From Rhizobium sp. 007 (lineage in GTDB: Bacteria; Pseudomonadota; Alphaproteobacteria; Rhizobiales; Rhizobiaceae), in contig NZ_CP064189.1 of the NCBI RefSeq assembly GCF_015353075.1, forward strand, positions 62,001-126,000: 64,000 nt of DNA, given 5' to 3'. Shown here piece after piece: positions 8,548-17,684 of the stretch. The notes beneath the pieces are model-generated. The model did no database searches. It was not told the DNA's origin and was given only the letters and a program-made list of their open reading frames with translations. Made by a program: the position numbers and the translations under genes. Numbering within the stretch: the first letter of the stretch is position 1; each line of letters begins with the position of its first letter.

Positions 8548-8828
8548 ATGGCATCGCTCAACCGTTCCGCCCCGAAAGCCCGCCCAGCCGCCCAGCGCAC
8601 CACCACCCTCGAGATGGTCAGCCTGCCCGGACAGCGCGCAGGCACAACGCATCTCCGAGAGCTTCGGCCTGGCCGTCGTCGACAGCGACGGTATCCGTGA
8701 ACTCCACCGTGCCCAGCTCATCGAAAGTGCTGCGGCACTGAAAGACGGTCTCGCCGAAAAGGCCATGCAGATCCACATGCAGCGCCTCGTCGGCTGGCCG
8801 CATCGCTGCAGATGTCCGCCTTCGAATG
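8548..8828 (+). pseudogene. Decayed small conserved plasmid gene
   Basis: The start reads MASLNRSAPKARPAAQRTTT then LEMVSLPGQ. At about 8,630 the frame changes to AQAQRISESFGLAVVDSDGI, RELHRAQLIESAAALKDGLA and EKAMQIHMQRLVG. The C-terminus that would normally follow is replaced by unrelated sequence, and the open frame runs on into ardC's leader. So one frameshift and a lost end are visible. The family is a small helical protein next to ArdC genes in rhizobial plasmids, function unknown. Confidence 0.5.
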
Positions 8829-8862
8829 ACCGGAAGGGGCGAAAGCCCTTCATCTCCGAAAT

Positions 8863-8893
8863 AAGGCCGGTGCGCGGCGCGAACCGGCCTTTT
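8863..8893 (+). terminator. Rho-independent terminator
   Basis: AAGGCCGGT (8863-8871) pairs with ACCGGCCTT (8883-8891), followed by TTTTG. It separates the decayed small gene from ardC. Confidence 0.7.
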
Positions 8894-9126
8894 GCCGTGT
8901 GGCTCGATGGGCCTTTGCCCATCACGGTTCGTCCCGGTTTGCGGTCTAGCCTCGCCCGGAGATGGACGGTCGCAACGGCAAGCCGTCCTCCACTGTCGTT
9001 TCGGCCCGCCTGCGATGATCGAACTATCAACCGGGATGCCAGCGGGTGCACCGCCTCCCGCCTCCGCTTCCTCGACCGCCGTGACGAACCGCGAAGGGCG
9101 CGGTTCGCAGGGTTGAGAGGAAGACC

Positions 9127-9852
9127 ATGAAGAAGTCAGACAAGAATACCGGCGAACGTGCAGACATCTATGCACGCATCACTGACAAGATCGTTGCCGT
9201 GCTCGACGAGGGTGTGCGGCCATGGGTGCAGCCGTGGAGTACGAAGCATCTGAGCGGTCGCGTTTCGCGGCCCTTGCGCCATAATGGCGAGCCTTATTCG
9301 GGCATCAACGTGCTGCTGCTCTGGTCGGAGAGCATGGCACGCGGCTTTTCGTCATCGACATGGATGACGTTTCGCCAGGCATTGGAACTTGGCGCTTGTG
9401 TCCGCAAGGGTGAGACGGGCTCGACGGTGGTCTATGCCAACCGCATCAGCAAGACGGAAACCGACGGTGAGGGGCAGGAGGTCGAACGCGACATTCCCTT
9501 CCTCAAGGCCTATACCGTCTTCAATGTCGAGCAGATCGACGGTCTCCCCGAAACTTACGCCGTTCCGACTGAGGACAATACCGTGCGGTCCGTTGACAGG
9601 ATAGGTCACGCCGATGCCTTCTTCGCGGCAACCGGCGCCGTCATCCGCCATGGTGGCGACAAGGCTTTCTATGCGCCTGGCCCGGACTACATCCAGATGC
9701 CTCCGATCGAAACGTTCCGGGATGTGGAAAGCTATTATGCAACGCTTGCCCATGAAGAAATTCACTGGGCCGGTGCACCCCATCGCCTTAATCGTGATCT
9801 TTCCAGATACGCGAAAGACCGGTCGGAGCGGGCCCGCGAAGAGCTGATCGCC
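9127..9852 (+). pseudogene. ardC: ardC antirestriction gene, 5' part (interrupted)
   Basis: The first 242 codons of an ArdC/DUF1738 protein: MKKSDKNTGERADIYARITD, PWVQPWSTKHLSGRVSRPLR, GINVLLLWSESMARGFSSST, and the metalloprotease-like HEEIH motif in YYATLAHEEIHWAGAPHRLN. ArdC proteins bind single-stranded DNA and protect an incoming plasmid from restriction during conjugation. The frame stops at EELIA, where a 7.8 kb element is inserted. The missing end (ELGAVFLAADLGIVPEMEPR) is found in the right frame at 17,685-17,880. Removing the element with one copy of the 6-bp repeat rejoins the gene exactly. The start has GAGAGGAAG about 6 bp upstream. Confidence 0.85.
9847..9852 (+). repeat. 6-bp direct repeat at left border of the ardC insertion
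   Basis: ATCGCC stands just left of the terminal inverted repeat and recurs at 17,685-17,690 just right of the other end. It codes Ile-Ala in both ArdC halves. Confidence 0.75.
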
Positions 9853-9866
9853 TTATCTTGACAGTC
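9853..9866 (+). repeat. Left terminal inverted repeat of the 7.8 kb element
   Basis: TTATCTTGACAGTC, matching the reverse complement of 17,671-17,684 with two mismatches. It is immediately internal to the ATCGCC repeat. Confidence 0.7.
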
Positions 9867-10000
9867 TGCACCGACTCTCAGCGTTATGCTGACGTTGATG
9901 CACACGCTGACGGAGGCGCTTTCCAGGCCGGACGCAGCGCTCCCAAATAGCTGGCGGAGGCCGGCCTGGAGAGTGCCGGGCAAGTTGAACACCTTCGTTG

Positions 10001-10829
10001 ATGCGGGGCTCCCGGATGGGGGTCTGGGGGAAGGTTGGACGACTATTGGACAACGTCGCTTCGGTTTCTAACATCATCATTCAGGAGCGCAGATCAGATG
10101 AAGGTCCTGATGCTTTCGTCCCGATGATACTCCGGGACGGAGCGCCTTACGATGCTGATCTCGACCGTTTCTTTCTCGACCTCCCTTTTAACGGGGTCCG
10201 CTCCCGCCATTCTCTGCGCGCCTATGGCTACGACGTGCTCGTCTGGCTCCGCTTTCTTTCTGAAGCCTGCGGCAAGACCGTATGGGAGGCCGACCGTCAG
10301 GATGTTATTGCGTATCACCGCGCCCGCCGTCGTCATGATGCCGCCCAGCGCATAGCAGCCAGTTCCTGGAATCGGGCGGTTGCCTGTCTCGACCGACTTT
10401 ATCGGTGGGGCATTCAGGAAGGGCTGACCCGTCAGGCGCCGTTCACACATCGAGCTGTTTGGCGAAGGGCTATGGCGGGAGGCGTTCGCAGATGGTGGGC
10501 CGGAACGACGCCTATGAGCAGGCCGCGCGTCGATCAGACATCAGCTTCGTCACGCTTCAGGACTACCGGGTGTTCCGTGACGTCGGGCTCCGCACGCGGT
10601 TGGGAGACGGAAGCGAACGTCCAGGTGCCCGCGATCGCAACGGCCTTCGCAACGCGCTTTTCGCCGATCTCCTGGTCACCACGGGACTTAGGCTCGAAGA
10701 AGCCTCCTTCCTCTTTGCTTCCGACCTCGCCGCACTCCATCGCCCGGACGCTCCGGATCGACAAGCCTGGCTCGACCTGCCGGCGGCGCTCACCAAGGGT
10801 GATCGCGGGCGCCGTGTCCTGGTCCCTAG
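10001..10829 (+). pseudogene. Tyrosine recombinase A, frameshifted and truncated
   Basis: The N-terminal part has a phage-integrase SAM-like core-binding domain (DADLDRFFLDLPFNGVRSRH, LRAYGYDVLVWLRFLSEACG, RAVACLDRLYRWGIQEGLTR). At about 10,455 one base is missing and the chain continues in another frame with KGYGGRRSQMVGRNDAYEQA and the box I region LLVTTGLRLEEASFL, which holds the first catalytic Arg. At 10,829 it is cut by the IS5-family element before the second catalytic box and the Tyr. The sequence beyond the IS belongs to a different recombinase, so the end of A has been lost by deletion. Confidence 0.65.
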
Positions 10830-12334
10830 CAGGCTGTTGAAAAAGGCCCTGGCGTGGAGACTTTGGTCGTGATTCATTGGCTTTGTCGAGATTCGGAGTT
10901 GATGGATGCGCGGCGGCGATGTGAGGACGGGTCAACTCTTCAGTTATGTCGATCTGGAGGATCGTGTTCGTCGTGATCATCCGCTGCGGGCAATCCGGCA
11001 GATCGTGAAAGACGCGCTCGTTCTGCTGGAACGGGAGTTTGCAGCGCTCTATTCACCGATCGGGCGGCCATCGATCGCGCCTGAGAAGCTTCTGCGCGCC
11101 ATGCTTTTGCAAGCCTTCTATTCGATCCGTTCTGAACGGCTTTTGATGGAGCGGCTGGAATACGACCTTCTGTTCCGCTGGTTCGTCGACATTGGCATTG
11201 ACGATCCAGCTTGGAACCATTCGGTGTTTTCGAAGAACCGCGACCGTTTGCTGGAAGGCGACATCGCCGCGAAGTTCCTGGGTGCGATCCTGGCGCAGCC
11301 CAAGGTAAAGCGGCTGCTGTCAACGGACCACTTCTCTGTCGATGGCACGCTGATCGAAGCCTGGGCGTCGATGAAGAGCTTCAAGCCGAAGGACGGCTCG
11401 GGCGAACCACCATCGGATGGCGGTAGTAGGAATGCGGAAGCAGACTTTCATGGCGAAAGGCGTTCCAACGAGACGCATGCTTCAACGACCGACCCAGATG
11501 CAAGACTTTATAAGAAGGGTAAAGGCAAGGAGGCCAAGCTGTGCTTCATGGGGCACGGGCTGATGGAAAACCGCCATGGCCTGCTGGTCCATGCCTGCCT
11601 GACGGAGGCTAGCGGATATGCCGAACGGGTCGCGGCGCTGCACATGATCGAACCCTTCACTGAGCGGCCACAAGCGATCACGCTGGGTGCCGACAAGGCC
11701 TATGACACAAAAAACTTCGTCTAAGATTTGCGGTCGATGAAGGTGACGCCCCATGTGGCGCAGAACATCAATGGTCGCCGCTCGGCCATTGATGGGCGCA
11801 CGACGCGCCATTCCGGCTATGGGATCAGCTTGCGCATCCGCAAGCGCATCGAGGAGGCGTTCGGCTGGATCAAAACCGTCGCGGGGCAGGACAAGACGAA
11901 GTTCCGTGGCCGCGACCGCGTCGGATGGGCCTTCACCTTCGCCGCCGCCGCCTATGATCTGGTACGGTTACCGAAACTGTTGGCGGTGTCGTCATGAGCG
12001 CGGCTTCAAACTGCCGCCTGATCGGCCGTTGGCGGATTGTAGAGGCCGATCTCTGGGATCGGGATTATCTCGACCTGGTCGAGCCCGCCACAATCACCAT
12101 CGGGGCCAATGGACATGGCGAAATCGCCTTCGGTGCGATGCAAGCGAGCCTCGATCTCGGCTACAGCCCGTCCATGGTCTTCTTCAGATGGGGCGGAAGC
12201 GACGAAATGGACGAAGTCTCGGGTGACGGTCATGCCGAGTTACTCGATGATGGCGCGATCGAGATCACTTTCTCATACGAGAACGGAGACGAGGCCGTGC
12301 TGAAGGCCAAACCGGAGACTTCTTCAACAGCCTG
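10830..12334 (+). mobile_element. IS5-family insertion sequence (about 1.5 kb)
   Basis: The left end CAGGCTGTTGAAAAAGG and the reverse complement of the right end, CAGGCTGTTGAAGAAGT, are inverted repeats. Both sides are flanked by CTAG (10,826-10,829 and 12,335-12,338), the target type of IS5-family groups. The element holds a transposase gene with an internal stop and a second small gene. The flanks belong to two different recombinase genes, so although CTAG is on both sides, the copy probably marks a deletion between two earlier IS copies. Confidence 0.8.
10906..11997 (+). pseudogene. IS5-family transposase with nonsense mutation
   Basis: The frame reads MRGGDVRTGQLFSYVDLEDR, IGRPSIAPEKLLRAMLLQAF, STDHFSVDGTLIEAWASMKS and, after the stop, FGWIKTVAGQDKTKFRGRDR. 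These are the DUF772 and DDE regions of IS5-family transposases. A TAA at 11,722-11,724 interrupts it between YDTKNFV and DLRSMKVTPHVAQN; the frame is otherwise intact on both sides. The DDE aspartates (DHFSVDGT and GADKAYD) lie before the stop and the conserved glutamate region (RKRIEEAFGW) after it, so neither piece alone should be active. Its stop codon overlaps the next gene's start (ATGA). Confidence 0.85.
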
Positions 12335-12338
12335 CTAG
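11994..12338 (+). CDS. IS-borne passenger protein of unknown function
   Basis: This 114-aa acidic protein lies wholly inside the IS, overlapping the transposase stop by ATGA; its own TAG stop is formed by the CTAG flank. The sequence has RLIGRWRIVEADLWDRDYLD, then GHGEIAFGAMQASLDLGYSP and MVFFRWGGSDEMDEVSGDGH. It looks like a small beta-barrel, with alternating hydrophobic residues and repeated Trp/Asp. I recall similar ORFs downstream of related IS5-family transposases, so it is probably a regular passenger gene. Role unknown. Confidence 0.6.
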   Translation: MSAASNCRLIGRWRIVEADLWDRDYLDLVEPATITIGANGHGEIAFGAMQASLDLGYSPSMVFFRWGGSDEMDEVSGDGHAELLDDGAIEITFSYENGDEAVLKAKPETSSTAC

Positions 12339-13291
12339 AGATCGAGTGCTGCAAGACATTGGCGGTTGATTGTCTCCAAAATCCGAGCGCTGGAACGGTC
12401 GAGATCGCTTACGTCAAGCGTCGGGCGCGAGGCGCCGAGCACAAGCATCTCCGTGTTCGCGACGGAGGCATCGGGACCCCGGGAGGCCTTATTCGCAAAC
12501 TGATCGAGCTTACTGCCTTCACCAGGCGGTTCGTTCGGAGCGACAGCCTTTGGGTCTATTATTATACGGGGCGGGCCCAGCTCCGTGCCGGCGTCGGTCA
12601 TCCGCAAGAGATGGTCGATCGATGGGTGAGAAGCCACAACATAGTCGATGACGACGGTCGGCCGCTCTATCTGACCCTTTCGCGGCTGCGCAAGACGCAC
12701 AAGGCGCTGTGGTATCTCAAAACCGAAGGCCATATGGCACGCTTTGCGGTGGGGCACACGCCTGAGGTCGCCGCTCGTCATTATGCCGATATCCCCTCAT
12801 TGCGACCGCTCCATGAGGCGACGGTCGCCGATGCTCTATCGGAGGTCGTGGCGGCGGCCGAACCGATCATTCTCGGACCAGACGAGGAAGCCCGGTGGCG
12901 CAATGACGTCACCGCGGCCCCTGTTCAGCCTGATGTCGTGCCCGCTCTTCTTGATGGAGAGCAAGATGTCTGGCTCGCGGCCTGCTCAGGTTTCCATGAC
13001 AGCCCTTTCGGCGAGCCCGGCTCACCGTGTCCACAGCCTTTCTGGGGATGCCTTGAGTGCCGTAACGCGGTCATCACTGCCCGGAAGCTGCCGGCGATCC
13101 TGGCTTTCCTCGACTTCATCGAGCAAGAGCGGAGCGGCCTTGCGGGGCCGGACTGGAACATCAAGTTTGGTCGCGCCCACGCTCGTATTACGCAGCAGGT
13201 GCTGCCGGCCTTCTCCGATACGCTGATTGCCCAGGCACGGATCGAGGCCGATGCCCAAGCGCTCTATCTCCCGCCGGAGGCGCGGCCATGA
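12339..13291 (+). pseudogene. Tyrosine recombinase B, C-terminal part only
   Basis: Immediately after the IS the frame reads EIECCKTLAVDCL, the region just after box I, without the N-terminal domain. Later come LYLTLSRLRKTHKALWYLKT, HMARFAVGHTPEVAARHYAD with the box II region (VGHTPEVAARHY, catalytic Tyr), and a Cys-rich tail (SGFHDSPFGEPGSPC then FWGCLECRNAVITARK) that may bind a metal. The stop overlaps the start of recombinase C (ATGATC). The 5' half was lost with the end of recombinase A in the IS5-linked deletion. Confidence 0.65.
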
Positions 13292-15459
13292 TCATTATCG
13301 CCGCAGCCTCACATGATCATGCGTCGGGCGATCGCCCCACGCTAGCTTCCGCGCCTCTCAAGCCGGGGTTCGACCGCAACAGCCTCTCAAGATATGGCGA
13401 CGCAAGTTGGGATCTCGGTCCTGCCGTGTTCAGAGAGAACGCCAGGCGCTGCCATGTAACGGTGCATTTTGGATCCGTCGAAGACCCAGGCACAAGGGAA
13501 GCCATTCGCGAGTTTCTCTATGCGCGTCTGAACGCCGACGTTCCCGGCCATCGCAAGAAGCTGCCACCTGCCAGTGTCCGGCAGGTCTTCAACCGAGCCC
13601 GCCGCTTCTTCGAGTTCGTTCACGCAGAACTCGGCGGGGTCGATCTTCGGCGCGTCGATCAGCCTCTGCTCGATCGTTATGCCCGACATCTCAAGGCCGA
13701 TCGCGAGCGGCGTCCCGTTGTAAACAGCCAGTTGCTTGAAGTCGTCACCGATCTTCATGTCTACCGTGACTATCTACCTTCCGGTGGAATACGCTTCCCG
13801 CCATGGGGCGGTCGCCCACCGGCACGTGTCGCAGGGTACCGCTTCATGCGAGAGAATCTGACCCCACGCATTCCCGAGGCTATTATCGCCCCACTTCTGG
13901 CTTGGTCACTTCGGTATGTCACGGATTTTGCGCCCGATATCCTTACCGCGCGCGAAGAACTCCAGCGGCTCGAAGCGCACCGGGTTACGCTTATCCGGAA
14001 TGATGCGGCGCTCGATCGCCAACAGCGCCGCGACCGGCAACGCGATCGCCTGCTGAGCTACTTCGACGGTCTGCGAAGTGCCGGTCGAGGAGTGCCCGTC
14101 TGGACGAAGGCGCACAACGGGATCGTGCTGCGCCATCCTGTGACCGGAGAAGTGTCGCCACCAATCAACTCGCATCTACTTCATCTCCACATTGGAATTG
14201 ACGCTCAGTCCGAGAAGCGGATGCACGTTCAGCTTTCGAGCGGCGCGCCGGACCTAATCGATGCGGCGGTGCGGGAACTGGGTGTCGAAACCGGCGGCAT
14301 GGACACGCCCATCTCCATTCTGCCCGAGACCGGCCGACCCTGGCGGCCACGCTTCGATAGCAAGACGCTCGCGCAAGAAGAGCGGATGTTGCAATCGGCG
14401 GCGTACATCCTTTGCGCCTACCTGACCGGTATGCGCGACTGCGAGGTGCAGGCGATGCAGCGTGGATGTTTGTCCATCGTTCGCAGCGAGGACGGCGTCA
14501 TCATGCGCCATCGTGTCAGGTCGGTCGCTTACAAGGGCAAGTCCAGTCAGGGCGAGCCTGCCGAATGGGTGACGATCGAACCTGTCGCCCAAGCCATAGA
14601 TGTGCTGGAACGCTTGTCATCCCGGATGGCAGCCGCGCGCGGGCTCACCACGCTGTGGCCTGTTCTGGCAGGAAAGTCCTACTGCAAGGATCACCTGTCG
14701 GCTGAGATCGTTCGCCAGCTCAACGGCTACCGCGACCATCTCAATGACCTGTTCGGAGCAGCCGAGAATCCTGTCGTTCCCGATGGCCCCGAAGGCGCGC
14801 CATGGCGGATCACCACAAGGCAGTTCCGCCGCACGATCGCCTGGCATATCGCCAACCGCCCGTTTGGCACCATTGCCGGGATGATCCAGTACAAGCATGC
14901 ATCCGTCGCCACCTTCGAGGGTTATGCAGGTTCCAGCGCATCGGGATTCCGCGCTGAAGTCGAGAACCAACGCGCCTTGGGGCAGCTCGACGATTTGCTG
15001 ACTTACTTCGATGAGCGCCAGACCGGATCGACCCTCTCTGGACCAGCGGCACCACGGATATCTAATGCGCTCGATACCGCGGCAGCCGAACTCGCCCCGC
15101 TTCCGGCCATGATTGCTGACCGGGCTCGACTGCGAACCATGCTCGCCAGCCTCGCACGAACGCTGCATGTCGGCGTGCTTGCCGATTGCTTCTTCGATCC
15201 GGGCACCGCGATTTGCCTCAAACAGGCGACGAAGAACGACGGCAAGATGCCACTGACCGCCCTTTGCCAGCCAACCCGCTGCCCCAATGCCTGCATCACC
15301 GCACGCCATCGGCCAGCATGGTCGCGCTCTGCGGAGGACGCCAAGACTTTGCTGAGGGAGAAGCGTCTGTCGCCTCTGCAACGGACCATCGTGAAGCAGG
15401 ATCTCCAGCGGATCGAGGCGGTTCTTGGTGGCTTAGATCGTCGGACTGAGGCGGCGTAG
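13288..15459 (+). CDS. Large tyrosine recombinase C (integrase)
   Basis: This 723-aa recombinase is the only complete one of the trio. Box I is YLTGMRDCEVQAMQRGCL with the catalytic Arg. Box II is ITTRQFRRTIAWHIANRPFG. The Tyr is in TFEGYAGSSASGF. A C-terminal Cys cluster (DCFFDPGTAICL then LCQPTRCPNACITARHRPAW) may bind zinc. The length is far above that of lambda-type integrases (about 350 aa) and resembles the large TnpB/GinC-type recombinases of multi-recombinase elements. It overlaps recombinase B by 4 bp, so the three were translated as one operon. Confidence 0.8.
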   Translation: MIIIAAASHDHASGDRPTLASAPLKPGFDRNSLSRYGDASWDLGPAVFRENARRCHVTVHFGSVEDPGTREAIREFLYARLNADVPGHRKKLPPASVRQVFNRARRFFEFVHAELGGVDLRRVDQPLLDRYARHLKADRERRPVVNSQLLEVVTDLHVYRDYLPSGGIRFPPWGGRPPARVAGYRFMRENLTPRIPEAIIAPLLAWSLRYVTDFAPDILTAREELQRLEAHRVTLIRNDAALDRQQRRDRQRDRLLSYFDGLRSAGRGVPVWTKAHNGIVLRHPVTGEVSPPINSHLLHLHIGIDAQSEKRMHVQLSSGAPDLIDAAVRELGVETGGMDTPISILPETGRPWRPRFDSKTLAQEERMLQSAAYILCAYLTGMRDCEVQAMQRGCLSIVRSEDGVIMRHRVRSVAYKGKSSQGEPAEWVTIEPVAQAIDVLERLSSRMAAARGLTTLWPVLAGKSYCKDHLSAEIVRQLNGYRDHLNDLFGAAENPVVPDGPEGAPWRITTRQFRRTIAWHIANRPFGTIAGMIQYKHASVATFEGYAGSSASGFRAEVENQRALGQLDDLLTYFDERQTGSTLSGPAAPRISNALDTAAAELAPLPAMIADRARLRTMLASLARTLHVGVLADCFFDPGTAICLKQATKNDGKMPLTALCQPTRCPNACITARHRPAWSRSAEDAKTLLREKRLSPLQRTIVKQDLQRIEAVLGGLDRRTEAA

Positions 15460-15668
15460 CGGCTTTGTCTGCGGCCCACTGATCGGGTGTCCCGTCGGAC
15501 CAACCCCGGCGTTCGGCGGAGCGCGCGATGTCAGGTCCGCCCGCGCAACGGCTGATCGCCGTCCTTCGCTCACGCTGCGGCTCTTCGAGTGCGCGGTCGG
15601 CCCTTGGGCCATCGCAGGTGGCTGCTCCGCCGCCGGGGATTGGCCCCGGCGGGACAGGAGTTCCGACC

Positions 15669-16547
15669 ATGGACACGCAAGACCGCACCGACGTTTATAC
15701 CCCCATCACCTCCGAGATCATTGCCGCCATCGAGGCCGGCGCCGGCGAATGGCGGATGCCCTGGCACCACGATGGAAGCTCGATTGCCCGCCCAACCAAC
15801 ATCTCTTCCGGAAAGGCCTACCGCGGCGTCAATACGCTCGCCCTCTGGATCGCCGCCCAGGCTCACGGCTTCGGAAGCGGCATCTGGGGCACATACAGGC
15901 AATGGCAGGCGCTCGACGCCCAGGTCCGCAAGGGCCAACGCGCAACGACCGTCGTGCTCTGGAAGGAGTTTGCCGCACGCAGTGACGATGATGTCGCCGG
16001 CGACGACGAGCACCCCCAGCGACGCCTCTTCGCGCGGGCCTTCTCGGTCTTCAACAGCTCTCAGGTCGAGGGCTTCGCGCCTCCCGCCGCTCCGATGCTG
16101 CCTGACTCTGAACAAATCCCGCATGCGGAGGCCTTCATCAGTGCGCTCGGCATCCCCGTTACCTTTGGCGCCGACGCTGCATACTACCGCATCGATCTCG
16201 ACCACATCTTTATGCCGGACTTCAACGTCTTCCGCGACGCTGTCGCTCATGTCGGGACTTATGTCCATGAGGCTGCGCATGCCACGGGCGCCAAGCATCG
16301 GCTCGATCGTGACTTCACCAAACGCTTCACTCGCCAGACCTTGGCAGTCGAAGAACTGACCGCCGAACTTGCTGCAGCCTATATCCTGGCCGATCTGGGT
16401 CTGGCGCATCATCCGCGACCTGACCACGCAGCTTATGTGGCCTCCTGGCTCAAAGTGCTGAAGGACGACGCGCGGGCGATCTTCACCGCCGCGAGCAAAG
16501 CGCAGGCTGCCGCCGACTGGATGCACGCGCAACAGCCGCCGAGTTGA
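15669..16547 (+). CDS. ArdC-family antirestriction protein (element-borne)
   Basis: This 292-aa protein starts at the ATG at 15,669 (MDTQDRTDVYTPITSEIIAA) with AGGAG upstream. The ArdC N-terminal ssDNA-binding domain includes WRMPWHHDGSSIARPTNISS and GVNTLALWIAAQAHGFGSGI. The metalloprotease-like domain has HEAAH (YVHEAAHATGAKHRLDRDFT), and the end is ELAAAYILADLGLAHHPRPD. It is full length and inside the mobile element, so the insertion that split one ardC gene brought a second one. It could shield the element or its carrier plasmid from restriction on entry. Confidence 0.8.
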   Translation: MDTQDRTDVYTPITSEIIAAIEAGAGEWRMPWHHDGSSIARPTNISSGKAYRGVNTLALWIAAQAHGFGSGIWGTYRQWQALDAQVRKGQRATTVVLWKEFAARSDDDVAGDDEHPQRRLFARAFSVFNSSQVEGFAPPAAPMLPDSEQIPHAEAFISALGIPVTFGADAAYYRIDLDHIFMPDFNVFRDAVAHVGTYVHEAAHATGAKHRLDRDFTKRFTRQTLAVEELTAELAAAYILADLGLAHHPRPDHAAYVASWLKVLKDDARAIFTAASKAQAAADWMHAQQPPS

Positions 16548-16628
16548 GCGCTATATCGCCTCCGGGCCTAGCGGCACTTCAGCGCTCGAACGATTGATTT
16601 GTAACAGCCGTAACTTTATGGTGCAGCC

Positions 16629-16967
16629 ATGGCTACTTCATCCTGGCTGCTTTTGACCTACAAAGTCCCGCCCGAACCTGCCGCGAAGCGGGTCGCATTA
16701 TGGCGCCGATTAAAGGGAATGGGTGCGGTGTATCTACAGAACGGGGTCTGCCTGCTCCCCAAGACCGACGATCACGTCCGCGGACTGAAGATGATTGAGA
16801 ACGGCGTCCACGAGATGGCAGGGGAATCCGTGATTCTGGAAATGGTGGCGCTCGATCGATTCCAGGAAGAGAAGGTTATTGCCCGATTCAAATCTGACCG
16901 GGACGAGGCCTATCGGGAGTTCATCGACAAGTGCGGGGACTTCGAGGCGGAGATCGCCAAGCTGTGA
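16629..16967 (+). CDS. ChrB N-terminal-domain-like protein
   Basis: This 112-aa protein matches the N-terminal domain of the chromate-resistance regulator ChrB: SSWLLLTYKVPPEPAAKRVA, LWRRLKGMGAVYLQNGVCLL and FKSDRDEAYREFIDKC. Full-length ChrB has a second domain of about 200 residues, which is absent here; the 60 bp after the stop (LLDAYAQQVFDAHDENR) look like a remnant. No chrA chromate transporter is present. Role as a stand-alone protein unknown. Confidence 0.65.
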   Translation: MATSSWLLLTYKVPPEPAAKRVALWRRLKGMGAVYLQNGVCLLPKTDDHVRGLKMIENGVHEMAGESVILEMVALDRFQEEKVIARFKSDRDEAYREFIDKCGDFEAEIAKL

Positions 16968-17040
16968 GGCATTGCTCGACGCCTATGCCCAGCAGGTCTT
17001 CGACGCACACGATGAGAATCGCTAATTGGAGCCGGAAGGG

Positions 17041-17637
17041 ATGGATACGTCTACACAGGATCGAGATTTGCGGCGGGTGGTCCGTCTAGTCGTCCTTCTC
17101 AATCTCGCCTACTTCGGCATCGAGTTCGCCGTCGCGCGCGCCATCGGCTCTGTCTCGCTGTTCGCCGATAGCGTGGACTTCCTCGAGGACGCCTCCGTCA
17201 ACTTCCTCATCCTTGTGGCACTCGGGTGGTCTGCCCGTCGCCGCGCCAAGGTCGGAATGCTGCTTGCCGGCATTCTGCTCATTCCGGGCTTGGCAACACT
17301 CTGGACAGCGTGGGAAAAGTTCATGACGCCCAGCCCGCCCGAGGCGCTCGCGTTATCATTGACCGGCCTTGGCGCGCTTGCGGTCAATCTTACTTGCGCG
17401 ATCATGCTGACGCGTTTCCGCCGGCACAGCGGTAGCCTCACGAAGGCTGCATTCCTCTCTGCACGCAATGACGCGCTGGCGAATATCGCGATCATCGCGG
17501 CCGGTCTCCTAACGGCATACACCCTGTCCGCATGGCCTGACCTGATCGTCGGGCTCGCCATTGCCGCCATGAACGCCGATGCGGCGCGAGAAGTCTGGGA
17601 AGCAGCCCGCGAGGAACATAAAATCGCTGAGACCTGA
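17041..17637 (+). CDS. CDF-like cation transporter (short, five or six TM)
   Basis: This 198-aa membrane protein starts at the ATG at 17,041; an upstream TTG is in frame but less likely because GGAG lies between the two. The segments LVVLLNLAYFGIEFAVA, SVSLFADSVDFLEDASVNFL, GMLLAGILLIPGLATLWTAW and SLTGLGALAVNLTCAIML are transmembrane helices. SLFADSVDFLED carries the metal-site pattern of cation diffusion facilitators (usually a D/H-rich helix 2), with D in place of some His residues. The C-terminal ferredoxin-like cytosolic domain of CDF proteins is missing. It likely exports or binds a divalent metal or is a related orphan; with the ChrB-like gene it forms the cargo of the element. Confidence 0.6.
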   Translation: MDTSTQDRDLRRVVRLVVLLNLAYFGIEFAVARAIGSVSLFADSVDFLEDASVNFLILVALGWSARRRAKVGMLLAGILLIPGLATLWTAWEKFMTPSPPEALALSLTGLGALAVNLTCAIMLTRFRRHSGSLTKAAFLSARNDALANIAIIAAGLLTAYTLSAWPDLIVGLAIAAMNADAAREVWEAAREEHKIAET

Positions 17638-17670
17638 TGCTCAGCTACGGCGATGGCCATCGTCTGGCTT

Positions 17671-17684
17671 GACTGTCAGGATAT
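17671..17684 (-). repeat. Right terminal inverted repeat of the 7.8 kb element
   Basis: GACTGTCAGGATAT, whose reverse complement matches the left end (9853-9866) at 12 of 14 positions. It is followed directly by ATCGCC. Confidence 0.7.

Larger units (their letters stand above)
9853..17684 (+). mobile_element. 7.8 kb tyrosine-recombinase transposon-like element inserted in ardC
   Basis: The two ends are imperfect inverted repeats: TTATCTTGACAGTC at 9853-9866 and the reverse complement of ATATCCTGACAGTC at 17,671-17,684 (12 of 14 identical). They are flanked by the 6-bp direct repeat ATCGCC, and the element cleanly splits ardC. Inside, in order, are three tyrosine recombinase genes (A truncated, B truncated, C complete), an IS5-family element between A and B, an ArdC-like gene, a ChrB N-terminal-like gene and a CDF-like gene. 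Trios of tyrosine recombinases are known from Tn554-type transposons, RIT elements and GInt islands; the sizes here resemble the larger types. With A and B broken, it should now be immobile unless helped in trans. Confidence 0.75.
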
